Source: Syntrophales bacterium (GTDB lineage Bacteria > Desulfobacterota > Syntrophia > Syntrophales > UBA8958). Taken from it: DNA of 20,632 bases. The position numbers and the translations under genes are program-made. Location of the stretch: NCBI GenBank assembly GCA_023231165.1, contig JALNVY010000012.1:1-20632 (forward strand), in the 5' to 3' direction. Below are positions 7,431-14,291 of this stretch, in pieces. Below the pieces are notes generated by a model that saw only the letters and a list, made by a program, of their open reading frames with translations, did not search any database and was not told the origin of the DNA. How positions within the stretch are numbered: the stretch's first letter is position 1; every line of letters begins with the position of its first letter.

Positions 7431-8173
7431 GATCCCCAGACCGAGGCGGCAAATTGAGGGTAGATCAGGCGCATCCGCTCCTGTACCGGCCCCCGCAGCA
7501 TTATCAGTTCTTCATCCGTCAGGGGGTTCATTATCGGAATGGACCGTTCCCCAATGGCCAGATCAAACCCTGTATTGCCGACGACTTCTTCTAGCGGGAC
7601 GCCGGGGAAGATGGATTCCAGAATAATTTCCTTCTTCGTGCCGTCGAAGGCCATCACGCAGAGCGGTGTGACCACATGGCTGAGGCCGCCCCGCCGCCAC
7701 GGAGCGTCATCGGCGGCCGTAGCGTTGACAAAATCTACCTTGGGAACGAAAAGCCGCTTGTTGTGACTGGTCGTGAAAATGATCACCCGCCGGACCAAGG
7801 CTGAAAGCATGGACGACCCGGCGCCGCCGGGCAGACGGACGGATGGGCGGTTATAATCCCCCAGCATGGAAAGATTGATCGAACCGCGCTTGTCAATCTG
7901 CACACCGGAAAGGAAAAACACGTCGATTTTACCCTTTTGGGCAAGGGCAAACAGCTCATGAAAGCCCTCGGAAAGACGGAAATCAGGGTCGCCGTATATC
8001 AGTGTTGTCAGGTGCGGTGCATGGGTCATTTTCGCAAGCAGCGCAGCCGCCGCCGGGAGGGGCGACAGGGTTCCCGTCGCGACCCACTCGCCGTCCCGCA
8101 ACAGTCTGGAAATGGCGCCGATCATCACTTCCGGGGGTTTAACCGGCTGATTGGGAATGGTTGGTTTCGTCAT
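7427..8173 (-). CDS. CoA-transferase family, subunit B (glutaconate CoA-transferase/IpdB-like)
   Basis: 248 residues of class I CoA-transferase beta fold: D-G-E-W-V-A-T-G-T near 27-35, then G-V-Q-I-D-K-R-G-S-I-N and M-L-G-D-Y-N-R-P-S-V-R-L-P-G-G-A-G (about 90-118), as in GctB (A-Q-I-D-P-Y-G-N-V-N, G-G-A). A late N-T-G-F-D-L matches GctB's E-N-T-G-F-D-L. In GctB the catalytic glutamate lies in a V-E-S-G strand end; the matching place here reads L-I-Y-G-D-P-D-F, with no Glu. So the pair may act like the IpdAB ring-opening hydrolases, whose active-site Glu is on the A subunit, rather than as a true transferase. The start at 8173 overlaps the A stop by 4 nt (ATGA) and has GGGAGG eight bases upstream. 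GctB details are from memory. Confidence 0.88.
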   Translation of the reverse strand: MTKPTIPNQPVKPPEVMIGAISRLLRDGEWVATGTLSPLPAAAALLAKMTHAPHLTTLIYGDPDFRLSEGFHELFALAQKGKIDVFFLSGVQIDKRGSINLSMLGDYNRPSVRLPGGAGSSMLSALVRRVIIFTTSHNKRLFVPKVDFVNATAADDAPWRRGGLSHVVTPLCVMAFDGTKKEIILESIFPGVPLEEVVGNTGFDLAIGERSIPIMNPLTDEELIMLRGPVQERMRLIYPQFAASVWGS

Positions 8174-9027
8174 ACATGTTTCCTCCCGCGAAAATTTACA
8201 ACTTCCAGATACCGGTTATGATCTTCAGGCCCGAAAATATATTTTTCCATATAGGCGGCAAATCCCTGCTCGTCCTTGGACGCCACGACATATTCCCGGA
8301 TATGGGCGGCGTCGGTTTCATAAATTCCCGGGCAAGCCGTCGGATGGGCCCCGCCGGGTGCCATGACCACCGCATCGATATGTACGGAAGCTACAAAGAC
8401 CTCCTGACGACCGGGCAACACGTCTTCCGGTTCCACAAGTTCCTCCACCACGGCAATCGTTTTCTTTGCCGCCATGGCGAGGAGTCGGTCATTCCGGTTA
8501 GCGTCGGTCGTGATCTCTCCGCTGCGACTGCCTTTGGCGGCATGGATAATGGCTACATCGGGCATGATGGGCAAAACGACGACATATTCGTTACCGGAAT
8601 AGGGATCGCACACTGTTTTGAGATCCCGGCGAACCTTCATCAGGTCGGAATGCATGATACCAAGGACAGGAATGAACGGCAGGTTATGGACCCCAGCCTG
8701 GAGTCCCAAGAGCAGTGCCGGTCAGATCGTCTCCAGGAGCTTGAGTTCGCCCCGCTCGCATTTCCGACGGAAATTGGGGGCCAGGCCAAATTCATCAAGA
8801 ACGATCTGGGGAAACTGGACCGTCTCGACGCAGCCGGCGCCGATCAGGAGATCCGCTACATATCCTCCGGTGAGAACCGGGGTCAGCGTCAAACCCTTTA
8901 CCCCCAGACGGATGATTTCCCGCACCACCGCCATGGGGTTCATCGTCATGCCCGCCCCTACCCCAAGGTGCATCCCATCTTTCACCCAACAGGCCGCTTC
9001 CTTCGCCGTTATCAGTTTGTCCATCAT
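8170..9027 (-). CDS. CoA-transferase family, subunit A, interrupted by one in-frame TGA (candidate selenoprotein or nonsense mutant)
   Basis: Codons 1-101 (9027-8725) and 103-285 (8721-8173) are in one frame and are separated only by TGA at 8724-8722. Together they make a 285-residue class I CoA-transferase alpha fold: G-V-G-A-G-M near the N-terminus, then F-G-L-A-P-N-F-R-R, and after the TGA L-G-L-Q-A-G-V-H-N-L-P-F-I-P-V. Later come D-V-A-I-I-H-A and V-V-M-A-P-G-G-A-H-P-T. An ungapped match to remembered GctA (G-K-L-T-M-E-D-Y-S-Q) puts the TGA three residues after an acidic active-region position. Downstream is a SECIS-like hairpin. The gene has a strong promoter (9066-9094), and an ATGA overlap to subunit B. 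If UGA is a stop, the products are a useless 101-residue peptide and at best an internal TTG start at 8709. Start 9027 or the adjacent ATG 9024; GGGGT lies upstream. Confidence 0.8.
8677..8721 (-). promoter_or_regulatory. SECIS-like hairpin just 3' of the in-frame UGA
   Basis: On the minus-strand RNA, GGACUCC (8706-8700) pairs with GGGGUCC (8694-8688) through 7 bp (one G-U), closing the 5-nt loop AGGCU (8699-8695). The loop begins 22 nt after the UGA. An outer CGGCA (8720-8716)/UGCCG (8681-8677) stem encloses it. Bacterial SECIS elements, as I know them, are hairpins directly after UGA with a short apical loop about 16-37 nt away and a G in the first two loop positions; this fits. GC-rich coding DNA can form such a hairpin by chance. 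Confidence 0.5.
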
Positions 9028-9065
9028 CGCTTTTTACCCCAATGTCAATTAGTAAGCCTGACTAG

Positions 9066-9094
9066 TTTATATCTGGAAATAATGGAGCTGTCAA
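9066..9094 (-). promoter_or_regulatory. Sigma-70-type promoter of the CoA-transferase operon
   Basis: On the minus strand TTGACA (9094-9089), a 17-nt spacer and TATAAA (9071-9066) form a near-perfect promoter. Transcription would start near 9059, about 32 nt before the ATG at 9027. The intact promoter argues that the UGA-containing gene is still expressed. Confidence 0.7.
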
Positions 9095-9163
9095 TTGACT
9101 AGCTCGACCCGGTGGGTGAAATTCTACTGAGAATGTTTAGGTGGCTTTACGCACATAGATGAT

Positions 9164-9199
9164 AAAAAAACGTCATTCCGGATCAAGTCCGGAATGACG
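9164..9199 (-). terminator. Rho-independent terminator of the DEAD-box helicase gene, made from a palindromic repeat
   Basis: CGTCATTCCGGA (9171-9182) and TCCGGAATGACG (9188-9199) are perfect 12-bp arms around a 5-nt loop. On the minus strand they are followed by seven T (9170-9164). The GTCATTCCGGAC..GTCCGGAATGAC-type palindrome is, from memory, a widespread dispersed repeat. It appears to have been recruited as the helicase terminator, insulating the CoA-transferase promoter. Confidence 0.75.
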
Positions 9200-9212
9200 A
9201 AAGTTAATATTT

Positions 9213-9237
9213 AAGATTTTGCGAGCTTGCAAATCTT
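9213..9237. repeat. Imperfect inverted repeat at the helicase stop codon
   Basis: AAGATTTTGC (9213-9222), GAGCTT, GCAAATCTT (9229-9237) pair with one bulged base. The hairpin overlaps the helicase TAA (9238-9236) and lies just 5' of the main terminator on the mRNA. It may protect the 3' end; no direct evidence. Confidence 0.4.
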
Positions 9238-10570
9238 ACCGACTGGAGCGATTTTGTCGGTCGCGACTGGGGTAAGACGATTTTGCCGCTGCTGCGGAAG
9301 CTGCCGAGCGCTGCAACATGGCTTGTCCCTGGACGCTTGAAAAGCTTCTCCGTCTTACCTGCTGTTGCTGGCGCGGACGGTCGTGACCGCCGTCATTTCC
9401 TGCCGGCGCCGGGACGCCGTAGTTAAAGTCCTGCAGCGTCCTCTTTTCTACCGTTTCCCCAAGGGCCTTCTCGATGCCCCAGATGAATCCCCGCTCTTCA
9501 CGGGTCATAAAGGTAAATGCATCCCCCGTCTTTGCGGCCCGGCCGGTGCGGCCGATGCGGTGCGTGTAGGCGTCGACGGTGTCGGGCATGTCGTAATTGA
9601 TCACATGGGAAATACTGGAAACGTCGATTCCCCGGGCAGCGATGTCGGTGGCCACCAGGATCTGGTACTTGCCGGCGCGATAACCGCTGAGCACAGCCTG
9701 GCGCTTGGTCTGCGGCAGGTCGCCTTGCAGGGACGCCGCGACAAAACCAGCCTGGGCGATCTGTGTCGCCAGACGGGTCGCACGATGCTTGGTACGCGTG
9801 AAAACGAGGACGGATTCCGTATCCGTGCCTTCCAGAAGCTTCATCAGCAGGGCCGTTTTGAGGTGCTGCTCGACAGGATAGATGGCATGAGAGACAGTGG
9901 ATACGGGATTACTGTCGCCGACCTGAATGTTGACCGGATTGCTCATGACTTCCTGGACCAACCCGCGGATATCGGCAGGCATGGTGGCGGAAAAAAGGAG
10001 GGTCTGACGCTTGACCGGCAGGCACTTGATGATCCTTTTGATATCCGGCAGAAAACCCATGTCGAACATGCGGTCCGCCTCGTCAAGGACGAGGACTTCG
10101 ACCTGAGAGATATCAATTTCTCCGTGGTTGACGAGATCGAGCAGACGTCCCGGGCAGGCCACGACAACTTCGGCGCCATTACGCAGCTTTGCGATCTGGG
10201 GGTTTTTATTCACGCCGCCATAAACGGTAACACTCTTCACTTTAGTTCGGCGGCCCAACTCAATAATGGCCTCATGGGTCTGCTCCGCCAGTTCCCTGGT
10301 CGGGGCGACAATAAGCGCCCGGACCCGCTTGCGCGGTCCGTCCATCAGACGCTGCAAAATCGGCAGCACAAACGCCGCCGTTTTCCCTGTACCGGTATGG
10401 GCCAGCCCCATAACGTCACGGCCGTCGAGAATAGACGGGATGCACTCTGCTTGAATCGGGGTGGGTGCCGAGTAGCCGGCGCCCTCAATCCCCGCTTCGA
10501 TCAGGGGGTGCATGTTAAAAGATTTAAAATTCGTTAATAATTTACCGCTTGTTGCTTTTGCTTCTTGCAT
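9236..10570 (-). CDS. DEAD-box ATP-dependent RNA helicase, RhlE type
   Basis: 444 residues from ATG 10570, preferred because AAGGA lies ten bases upstream; the frame can be extended six codons to a TTG at 10588, which would swallow that site. The order of motifs is complete: Q motif ending A-P-T-P-I-Q, motif I A-H-T-G-T-G-K-T, Ia P-T-R-E-L-A-E-Q, a C-P-G-R variant of T-P-G-R, motif II D-E-A-D, motif III S-A-T, L-V-F-T-R-T-K (IV), A-T-D-I-A-A-R-G-I-D (V) and H-R-I-G-R-T-G-R (VI). The C-terminal tail of about 70 residues is Gln/Arg/Ser/Ala-rich and basic, as in RhlE proteins that unwind rRNA or degradosome substrates. It is transcribed alone between the terminator at 10658-10696 and its own at 9164-9199. 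I see no convincing promoter hexamers in the 90 nt upstream. deaD/csdA-type is less likely because no long C-terminal RNA-binding domain is present. Confidence 0.94.
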   Translation of the reverse strand: MQEAKATSGKLLTNFKSFNMHPLIEAGIEGAGYSAPTPIQAECIPSILDGRDVMGLAHTGTGKTAAFVLPILQRLMDGPRKRVRALIVAPTRELAEQTHEAIIELGRRTKVKSVTVYGGVNKNPQIAKLRNGAEVVVACPGRLLDLVNHGEIDISQVEVLVLDEADRMFDMGFLPDIKRIIKCLPVKRQTLLFSATMPADIRGLVQEVMSNPVNIQVGDSNPVSTVSHAIYPVEQHLKTALLMKLLEGTDTESVLVFTRTKHRATRLATQIAQAGFVAASLQGDLPQTKRQAVLSGYRAGKYQILVATDIAARGIDVSSISHVINYDMPDTVDAYTHRIGRTGRAAKTGDAFTFMTREERGFIWGIEKALGETVEKRTLQDFNYGVPAPAGNDGGHDRPRQQQQVRRRSFSSVQGQAMLQRSAASAAAAKSSYPSRDRQNRSSR

Positions 10571-10657
10571 GTACTCAATTTCCTTCAATATTTGTCGTCA
10601 TTATCTTGACGTTGATTTGCCGGATTTCTCCTGACATTCTTTACACCACAGCAGCAT

Positions 10658-10696
10658 AAAAAAATCCCCACCAGCCTAATTTACAGGCTCTGGGGA
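10658..10696 (-). terminator. Rho-independent terminator downstream of prfC
   Basis: TCCCCA (10665-10670) with AGCCT (10673-10677) pairs with AGGCT (10685-10689) and TGGGGA (10691-10696), with small internal mismatches. On the minus strand seven T follow (10664-10658). It would end prfC transcripts before the helicase gene. Confidence 0.7.
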
Positions 10697-10769
10697 CACT
10701 ATGGACCAAAACCGGCTCTAAAACTGCGACGTTAATACGCTTCCCCAATGAGCATGTCAAGGATTATTT

Positions 10770-10831
10770 AAGGGGTCAGACTTACTTATTGACATTTGAC
10801 ATCAAATGTCAATAAGTAAGTCTGACCCCTT
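10770..10831. repeat. Perfect 62-nt palindrome (two 30-nt arms, 2-nt centre)
   Basis: The left arm 10770-10799 (AAGGGGTCAGACTTACTTAT then TGACATTTGA) is an exact reverse complement of 10802-10831, with CA between. It begins at the base next to the prfC stop codon (10834-10832). It is too long and exact to be an ordinary terminator and has no T-run on the minus strand. It resembles the GGGGTCAGAC-type palindromes found around REP-associated tyrosine (Y1) transposases and non-autonomous MITE-like elements; that link is from memory. Confidence 0.8.
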
Positions 10832-12412
10832 TTATTCCTGAGTTTTGAGGAAGGTTACTTCCGGCCAGGTCTCCATGCAGCGTTCCAGCCGGTATTCGCT
10901 GGCGGCGAGAAAGGTCGGGCGACCTTCGGCGTCAAGGGCCAGGGAGTTTTCGTTCTTCAGTTCGAACTCCTTGAAGCGGATTTTGTCGTCGCAGGTGACC
11001 CAGCGGGCGACGTTGTAAGGCGTCTCTTCAAAAACGGTTTCGGCGCCGTATTCTGTTCTCAGCCGCTCAGCGGTCACATCAAACTGGAGGACCCCCACCG
11101 CTCCCAGAATGTAGTCGCTCTTCCCCAGTGGCTGGAAGACCTGCACGGCCCCCTCCTCGGAAAGCTGAACCAGACCTTTATGAAGCTGTTTGCTCTTCAT
11201 GGGGTTCTTCAACCGCACGCGCCGGAAGTTTTCCGGTGCAAAACTGGGGATGCCCATAAATTTCAGCGGCTCATTTTCCGTGAAGGTATCGCCTATCTTG
11301 ATATTGCCGTGATTATGAATGCCGATCACGTCGCCGGGATATGCCTCTTCGACATGGCTACGGTCCTGGGACATAAATATGGTGGCATTGGCGAGGGTAA
11401 TTTCCTTGCCCAGGCGGTGGTGAATCACCTTCATCCCCCGACGAAATGTCCCCGAACAAACCCTCAGGAAGGCAATGCGGTCGCGATGGGCAGGGTCCAT
11501 GTTCGCTTGGATCTTGAAGACGAAACCCGAAAAGTCCTCTTCGTAGGGGGATACCTCTCTTGTCGTGGTGATACGGGCGACAGGGGCGGGCGCCATTTCC
11601 ACAAAGGCGTCTAGGAGCTCCTTCACTCCGAAGTTGTTGACGGCGCTACCGAAAAAGACTGGACTCTGGTTGCCCTTCAGATACTGCTCCAATTCAAAGG
11701 GGTTAGCAGCCCCCATCAGGAGTTCCACTTCCTCCCGGAGTTCCCTGGCCTGGCTTCCCAAAATGTCATCAAGACGAGGATCGGCAAGATCGGTGATCAG
11801 AACACCCCCCCGTGGCTGGGTATGCCCGCCGGGCGTAAAGAGGTGCAACTCCCGGCGGTAGAGATTATAGACGCCCCGGAAGTACTTACCCATACCGATC
11901 GGCCATGACATGGGGACGCACTCGATCTGGAGTTTCTCTTCAATGTCGGCAAGCAGTTCCAGGGGAGACAAACCATCGCGGTCCAGCTTGTTGATGAAGG
12001 TAATGATCGGGGTGTTGCGCATCCGGCATACCTCCATGAGCTTTTCCGTCTGCGGCTCCACGCCTTTGACGCTGTCGATGACCATCAGGGCGCTGTCTAC
12101 GGCAGTCAGCACCCGGTAGGTGTCTTCGGAAAAATCTTTATGACCCGGTGTATCCAGGAGATTAATTTCGTAGTCACGATAGTTGAATTTCATGACCGAC
12201 GTGGTGACGGAAATGCCCCGTTCCTTTTCAATGCTCATCCAGTCGCTCAGGGCATGGCGGCCGGCCTTGCGCGCCCGGACGGCCCCGGCCTGCTGTATGG
12301 CCCCGCCAAAGAGCAGCAATTTTTCCGTCAGGGTGGTTTTCCCGGCGTCGGGATGACTGATGATCCCGAAATTGCGGCGGCGGTCTACTTCTCGGCGATG
12401 GTGCTTATCCAA
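10832..12412 (-). CDS. prfC: Peptide chain release factor 3 (RF3)
   Basis: 526-residue translational GTPase that removes RF1/RF2 from the ribosome after termination. G1 is H-P-D-A-G-K-T-T (about 19-26). The switch I region has S-D-W-M-S-I-E-K-E-R-G-I-S-V-T-T-S-V, typical of RF3 rather than EF-G. G3 is L-D-T-P-G-H and G4 is N-K-L-D-R. Length and C-terminal A-V-G-V-L-Q-F-D-V are family-typical. The start is TTG 12412, with GAGG nine bases upstream; no ATG lies between it and the G1 motif, so a non-AUG start seems real and may keep expression low. A promoter-like pair and a hairpin lie in the leader (12484-12511, 12443-12468). It ends directly at the 62-nt palindrome, with a terminator about 140 nt further on. 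Confidence 0.95.
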   Translation of the reverse strand: MDKHHRREVDRRRNFGIISHPDAGKTTLTEKLLLFGGAIQQAGAVRARKAGRHALSDWMSIEKERGISVTTSVMKFNYRDYEINLLDTPGHKDFSEDTYRVLTAVDSALMVIDSVKGVEPQTEKLMEVCRMRNTPIITFINKLDRDGLSPLELLADIEEKLQIECVPMSWPIGMGKYFRGVYNLYRRELHLFTPGGHTQPRGGVLITDLADPRLDDILGSQARELREEVELLMGAANPFELEQYLKGNQSPVFFGSAVNNFGVKELLDAFVEMAPAPVARITTTREVSPYEEDFSGFVFKIQANMDPAHRDRIAFLRVCSGTFRRGMKVIHHRLGKEITLANATIFMSQDRSHVEEAYPGDVIGIHNHGNIKIGDTFTENEPLKFMGIPSFAPENFRRVRLKNPMKSKQLHKGLVQLSEEGAVQVFQPLGKSDYILGAVGVLQFDVTAERLRTEYGAETVFEETPYNVARWVTCDDKIRFKEFELKNENSLALDAEGRPTFLAASEYRLERCMETWPEVTFLKTQE

Positions 12413-12442
12413 ATTTTATAACCTCAAAAGCTTTTTTTATAC

Positions 12443-12468
12443 AAAAAGCCGGGCTTCTAGGGCCCGGC
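12443..12468 (-). terminator. Terminator hairpin between the TPR glycosyltransferase gene and prfC
   Basis: GCCGGGC (12448-12454) and GCCCGGC (12462-12468) form a 7-bp all-GC stem with a 7-nt loop. On the minus strand it is followed by five T, then GTA and a further run. It suits a terminator for the gene ending at 12546. It also lies in the presumed prfC leader, so it could act as an attenuator. Confidence 0.65.
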
Positions 12469-12483
12469 CTGCAAGTCGGCGTC

Positions 12484-12511
12484 AATATAATAATTGACCT
12501 TCAAAAGTCAA
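12484..12511 (-). promoter_or_regulatory. Possible prfC promoter upstream of the leader hairpin
   Basis: On the minus strand TTGACT (12511-12506), a 16-nt spacer and TATATT (12489-12484). The start would be near 12477, placing the GC hairpin at 12443-12468 inside a roughly 65-nt untranslated leader of prfC. Confidence 0.42.
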
Positions 12512-12545
12512 TGATTAAGATAAACGACAATGATCTCCGAATAAT

Positions 12546-14288
12546 CTATTTGGCGGCTTCCCTGTTTTTCTTTTTTTCCGCAATTTTTAGATTCTTGATT
12601 GCATCCCCATAACCGGGGCGAATCCTGATCGCCTCCCGGAAATGAATTATCGCCTGATTAATATTTCCCGTCTGGGCATAGGCGATGGCGATATTATTGT
12701 GGCCTTCTGCGAAACGTGGTTGCAACGCCAATACTCTCCCGTAAAAGGGCAGCGCCTCCCTATAACGACCCTGCCCTGCCAGGGCCGCGCCCTTGTTGAA
12801 GAGGGCCTCTTGATAACCGGGACGGATCTGCAAGGCCTTCTCAAATTGCGGCAAAGCTTCCCTATATCGGCCCTGCAGGGAAAGAGCAGCCCCCAGGTTA
12901 TTATGGGCAAGGTAATTGTTCTCTGTCACGGCAACCGCCTGGCGAAATAATGTCTCCGCATTTTGCCAGCACTCCACCTGTACCACCGAAATCAGAGCAA
13001 AAAAGACGATAACGATCATCCCTAATGTAACAGCGAATATTTCCCTGCGATCACGAGAAACTTGTTTCTCTTTGTCATTTCCCTGCACACCAATCACCTG
13101 CCGGGGATCGTTGATGGGAAATTGTCGTAATCTTCTCTGTTCCGCTAATCCCCCCACCCCCCAGACGACGGCGATAAAGATGCCGATCAGCGGAATATAG
13201 GTGTAACGGTCCGCAAAGGCATGGCCCCCGATCTGAATAAGACCGATGACGGGAAGGAGGCTGATCAGATACCACAACCAGCCCACGAGTAAATAAGGCG
13301 CGTACTTGAAACTTCTGATCGAAAAGTATGTTATCGTCCCCAAAACCGCCAGAGAAAGGGCAACCGGCCCCATGGGCCAGGCGCCCGGATGAGGATAATG
13401 AACGGAAAGGTTAAAGGGAAGAACCATTTTGTAGAGATAAAAACCATAAGCGACAACGGCATTGGTCAAACGGACAAAAAAAGGAAATTCTTCGAAAGAT
13501 TTCAACGCCCCCACCTGCTGCTCCGCCATCATCGTCACGACCCCCGCCGCGACCCCAAGGATCAGGAATGGGATTTTTTCCCCCAACACGAGTTTCCAGT
13601 TCCGGCGCCAATTTCCTCCGGACAAACGCTTGCCAGGCCAAACGTCCAATAAAAGCATGATAACTGGAAGTGTAACCATCATCGGCTTGGCCATCAGGCC
13701 CAGGACGAACGAGATAAGAACCAGACCATAGCGACCCCACCCCGGGCTTTCAACGTACCGGGCGTAAAGGAACAGAGATAGCATCCAGAAGAGGCCGCTC
13801 AGGACATCCTTACGCTCCGCAATCCAGGCGACGGATTCTACATGGAGGGGGTGAAGGGCAAAGAGAGCCGCCACGAAGCCGCTTTTCCAGAGGGTGCCGG
13901 TCAGGCGATGCAAAGCGGCAAAGAGAAGCAATGTCGCGGCCAGATGCAGAAGGACATTGGTGATGTGATACCCCCCCGGATTAAGCCCCCAGATTTCATG
14001 ATCTATCATCAGGGAAATCCAGGTCAGGGGATGCCAGAAACCGGCATCCGTGGCCGTAAAGGCCCACCGGATAGACTCCGGGGTCAGCCCGGCCAAAACC
14101 TGGGCCTTCTCGATGATATAAACATGATCGTCAAAAAAGACAAAATCAAAGAAGGCCAGCCGTCCAAAAACAGCCAGGACAGACAGCGCCAGTCCCAGGC
14201 AGATCAGCCACCGCCATCGGGAAGAACTGTCAGCGATCTCAGGTATAGGCAAACCTGCTTTCGGTGGGGTCAATTGATTCTCGTTCAT
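12546..14288 (-). CDS. GT-C-type membrane protein with C-terminal TPRs (TMTC/DUF1736-like), paralog 1
   Basis: 580 residues. About 430 residues are polytopic membrane domain, followed by three TPRs (about 459-492, 493-526, 527-560) and a basic end. The acidic pair F-D-D-H (D53-D54) in the first extracytoplasmic loop is where GT-C glycosyltransferases keep their catalytic or metal-binding residues. Further signatures shared with the two paralogs are G-F-W-H-P-L-T-W (83-90), L-F-A-L-H-P-L-H-V-E with R-K-D-V-L (142-163), L-M-A-K-P-M (199-203), Y-P-H-P-G (298-302) and A-D-R-Y-T-Y-I-P-L-I-G (359-369). A hydrophilic insert of about 30 residues near 380-415 is absent from the others. Likely role: glycosyl transfer from a lipid-linked donor to protein or polysaccharide outside the inner membrane. 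It follows the YfhO gene by 3 nt, so the two are cotranscribed. Confidence 0.85.
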   Translation of the reverse strand: MNENQLTPPKAGLPIPEIADSSSRWRWLICLGLALSVLAVFGRLAFFDFVFFDDHVYIIEKAQVLAGLTPESIRWAFTATDAGFWHPLTWISLMIDHEIWGLNPGGYHITNVLLHLAATLLLFAALHRLTGTLWKSGFVAALFALHPLHVESVAWIAERKDVLSGLFWMLSLFLYARYVESPGWGRYGLVLISFVLGLMAKPMMVTLPVIMLLLDVWPGKRLSGGNWRRNWKLVLGEKIPFLILGVAAGVVTMMAEQQVGALKSFEEFPFFVRLTNAVVAYGFYLYKMVLPFNLSVHYPHPGAWPMGPVALSLAVLGTITYFSIRSFKYAPYLLVGWLWYLISLLPVIGLIQIGGHAFADRYTYIPLIGIFIAVVWGVGGLAEQRRLRQFPINDPRQVIGVQGNDKEKQVSRDRREIFAVTLGMIVIVFFALISVVQVECWQNAETLFRQAVAVTENNYLAHNNLGAALSLQGRYREALPQFEKALQIRPGYQEALFNKGAALAGQGRYREALPFYGRVLALQPRFAEGHNNIAIAYAQTGNINQAIIHFREAIRIRPGYGDAIKNLKIAEKKKNREAAK

Positions 14289-14291
14289 ATG

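Noticed and set aside
8170..8709. Subunit A as two separate genes, with the second starting at TTG 8709
   Set aside because: The TTG lies within a helix of the conserved fold (L-L-L-G-L-Q-A-G), lacks a Shine-Dalgarno, and both parts are in the same frame with no gap other than the TGA.
8161..9102. A 313-codon open frame on the plus strand opposite CoA-transferase subunit A
   Set aside because: It has no recognisable domain, is His/Arg/Gly-rich as expected for an antisense shadow of GC-rich coding DNA, and the minus strand encodes clear CoA-transferase sequence over its whole length.
9365..10537. A 390-codon open frame on the plus strand opposite the DEAD-box helicase
   Set aside because: The helicase motifs on the minus strand are complete; the antisense frame shows no domain and no ribosome binding site.
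10770..10831. The long palindrome as an ordinary rho-independent terminator of prfC
   Set aside because: No T-run follows it on the minus strand, the arms are far longer than needed, and a proper hairpin with seven T lies further downstream at 10658-10696.
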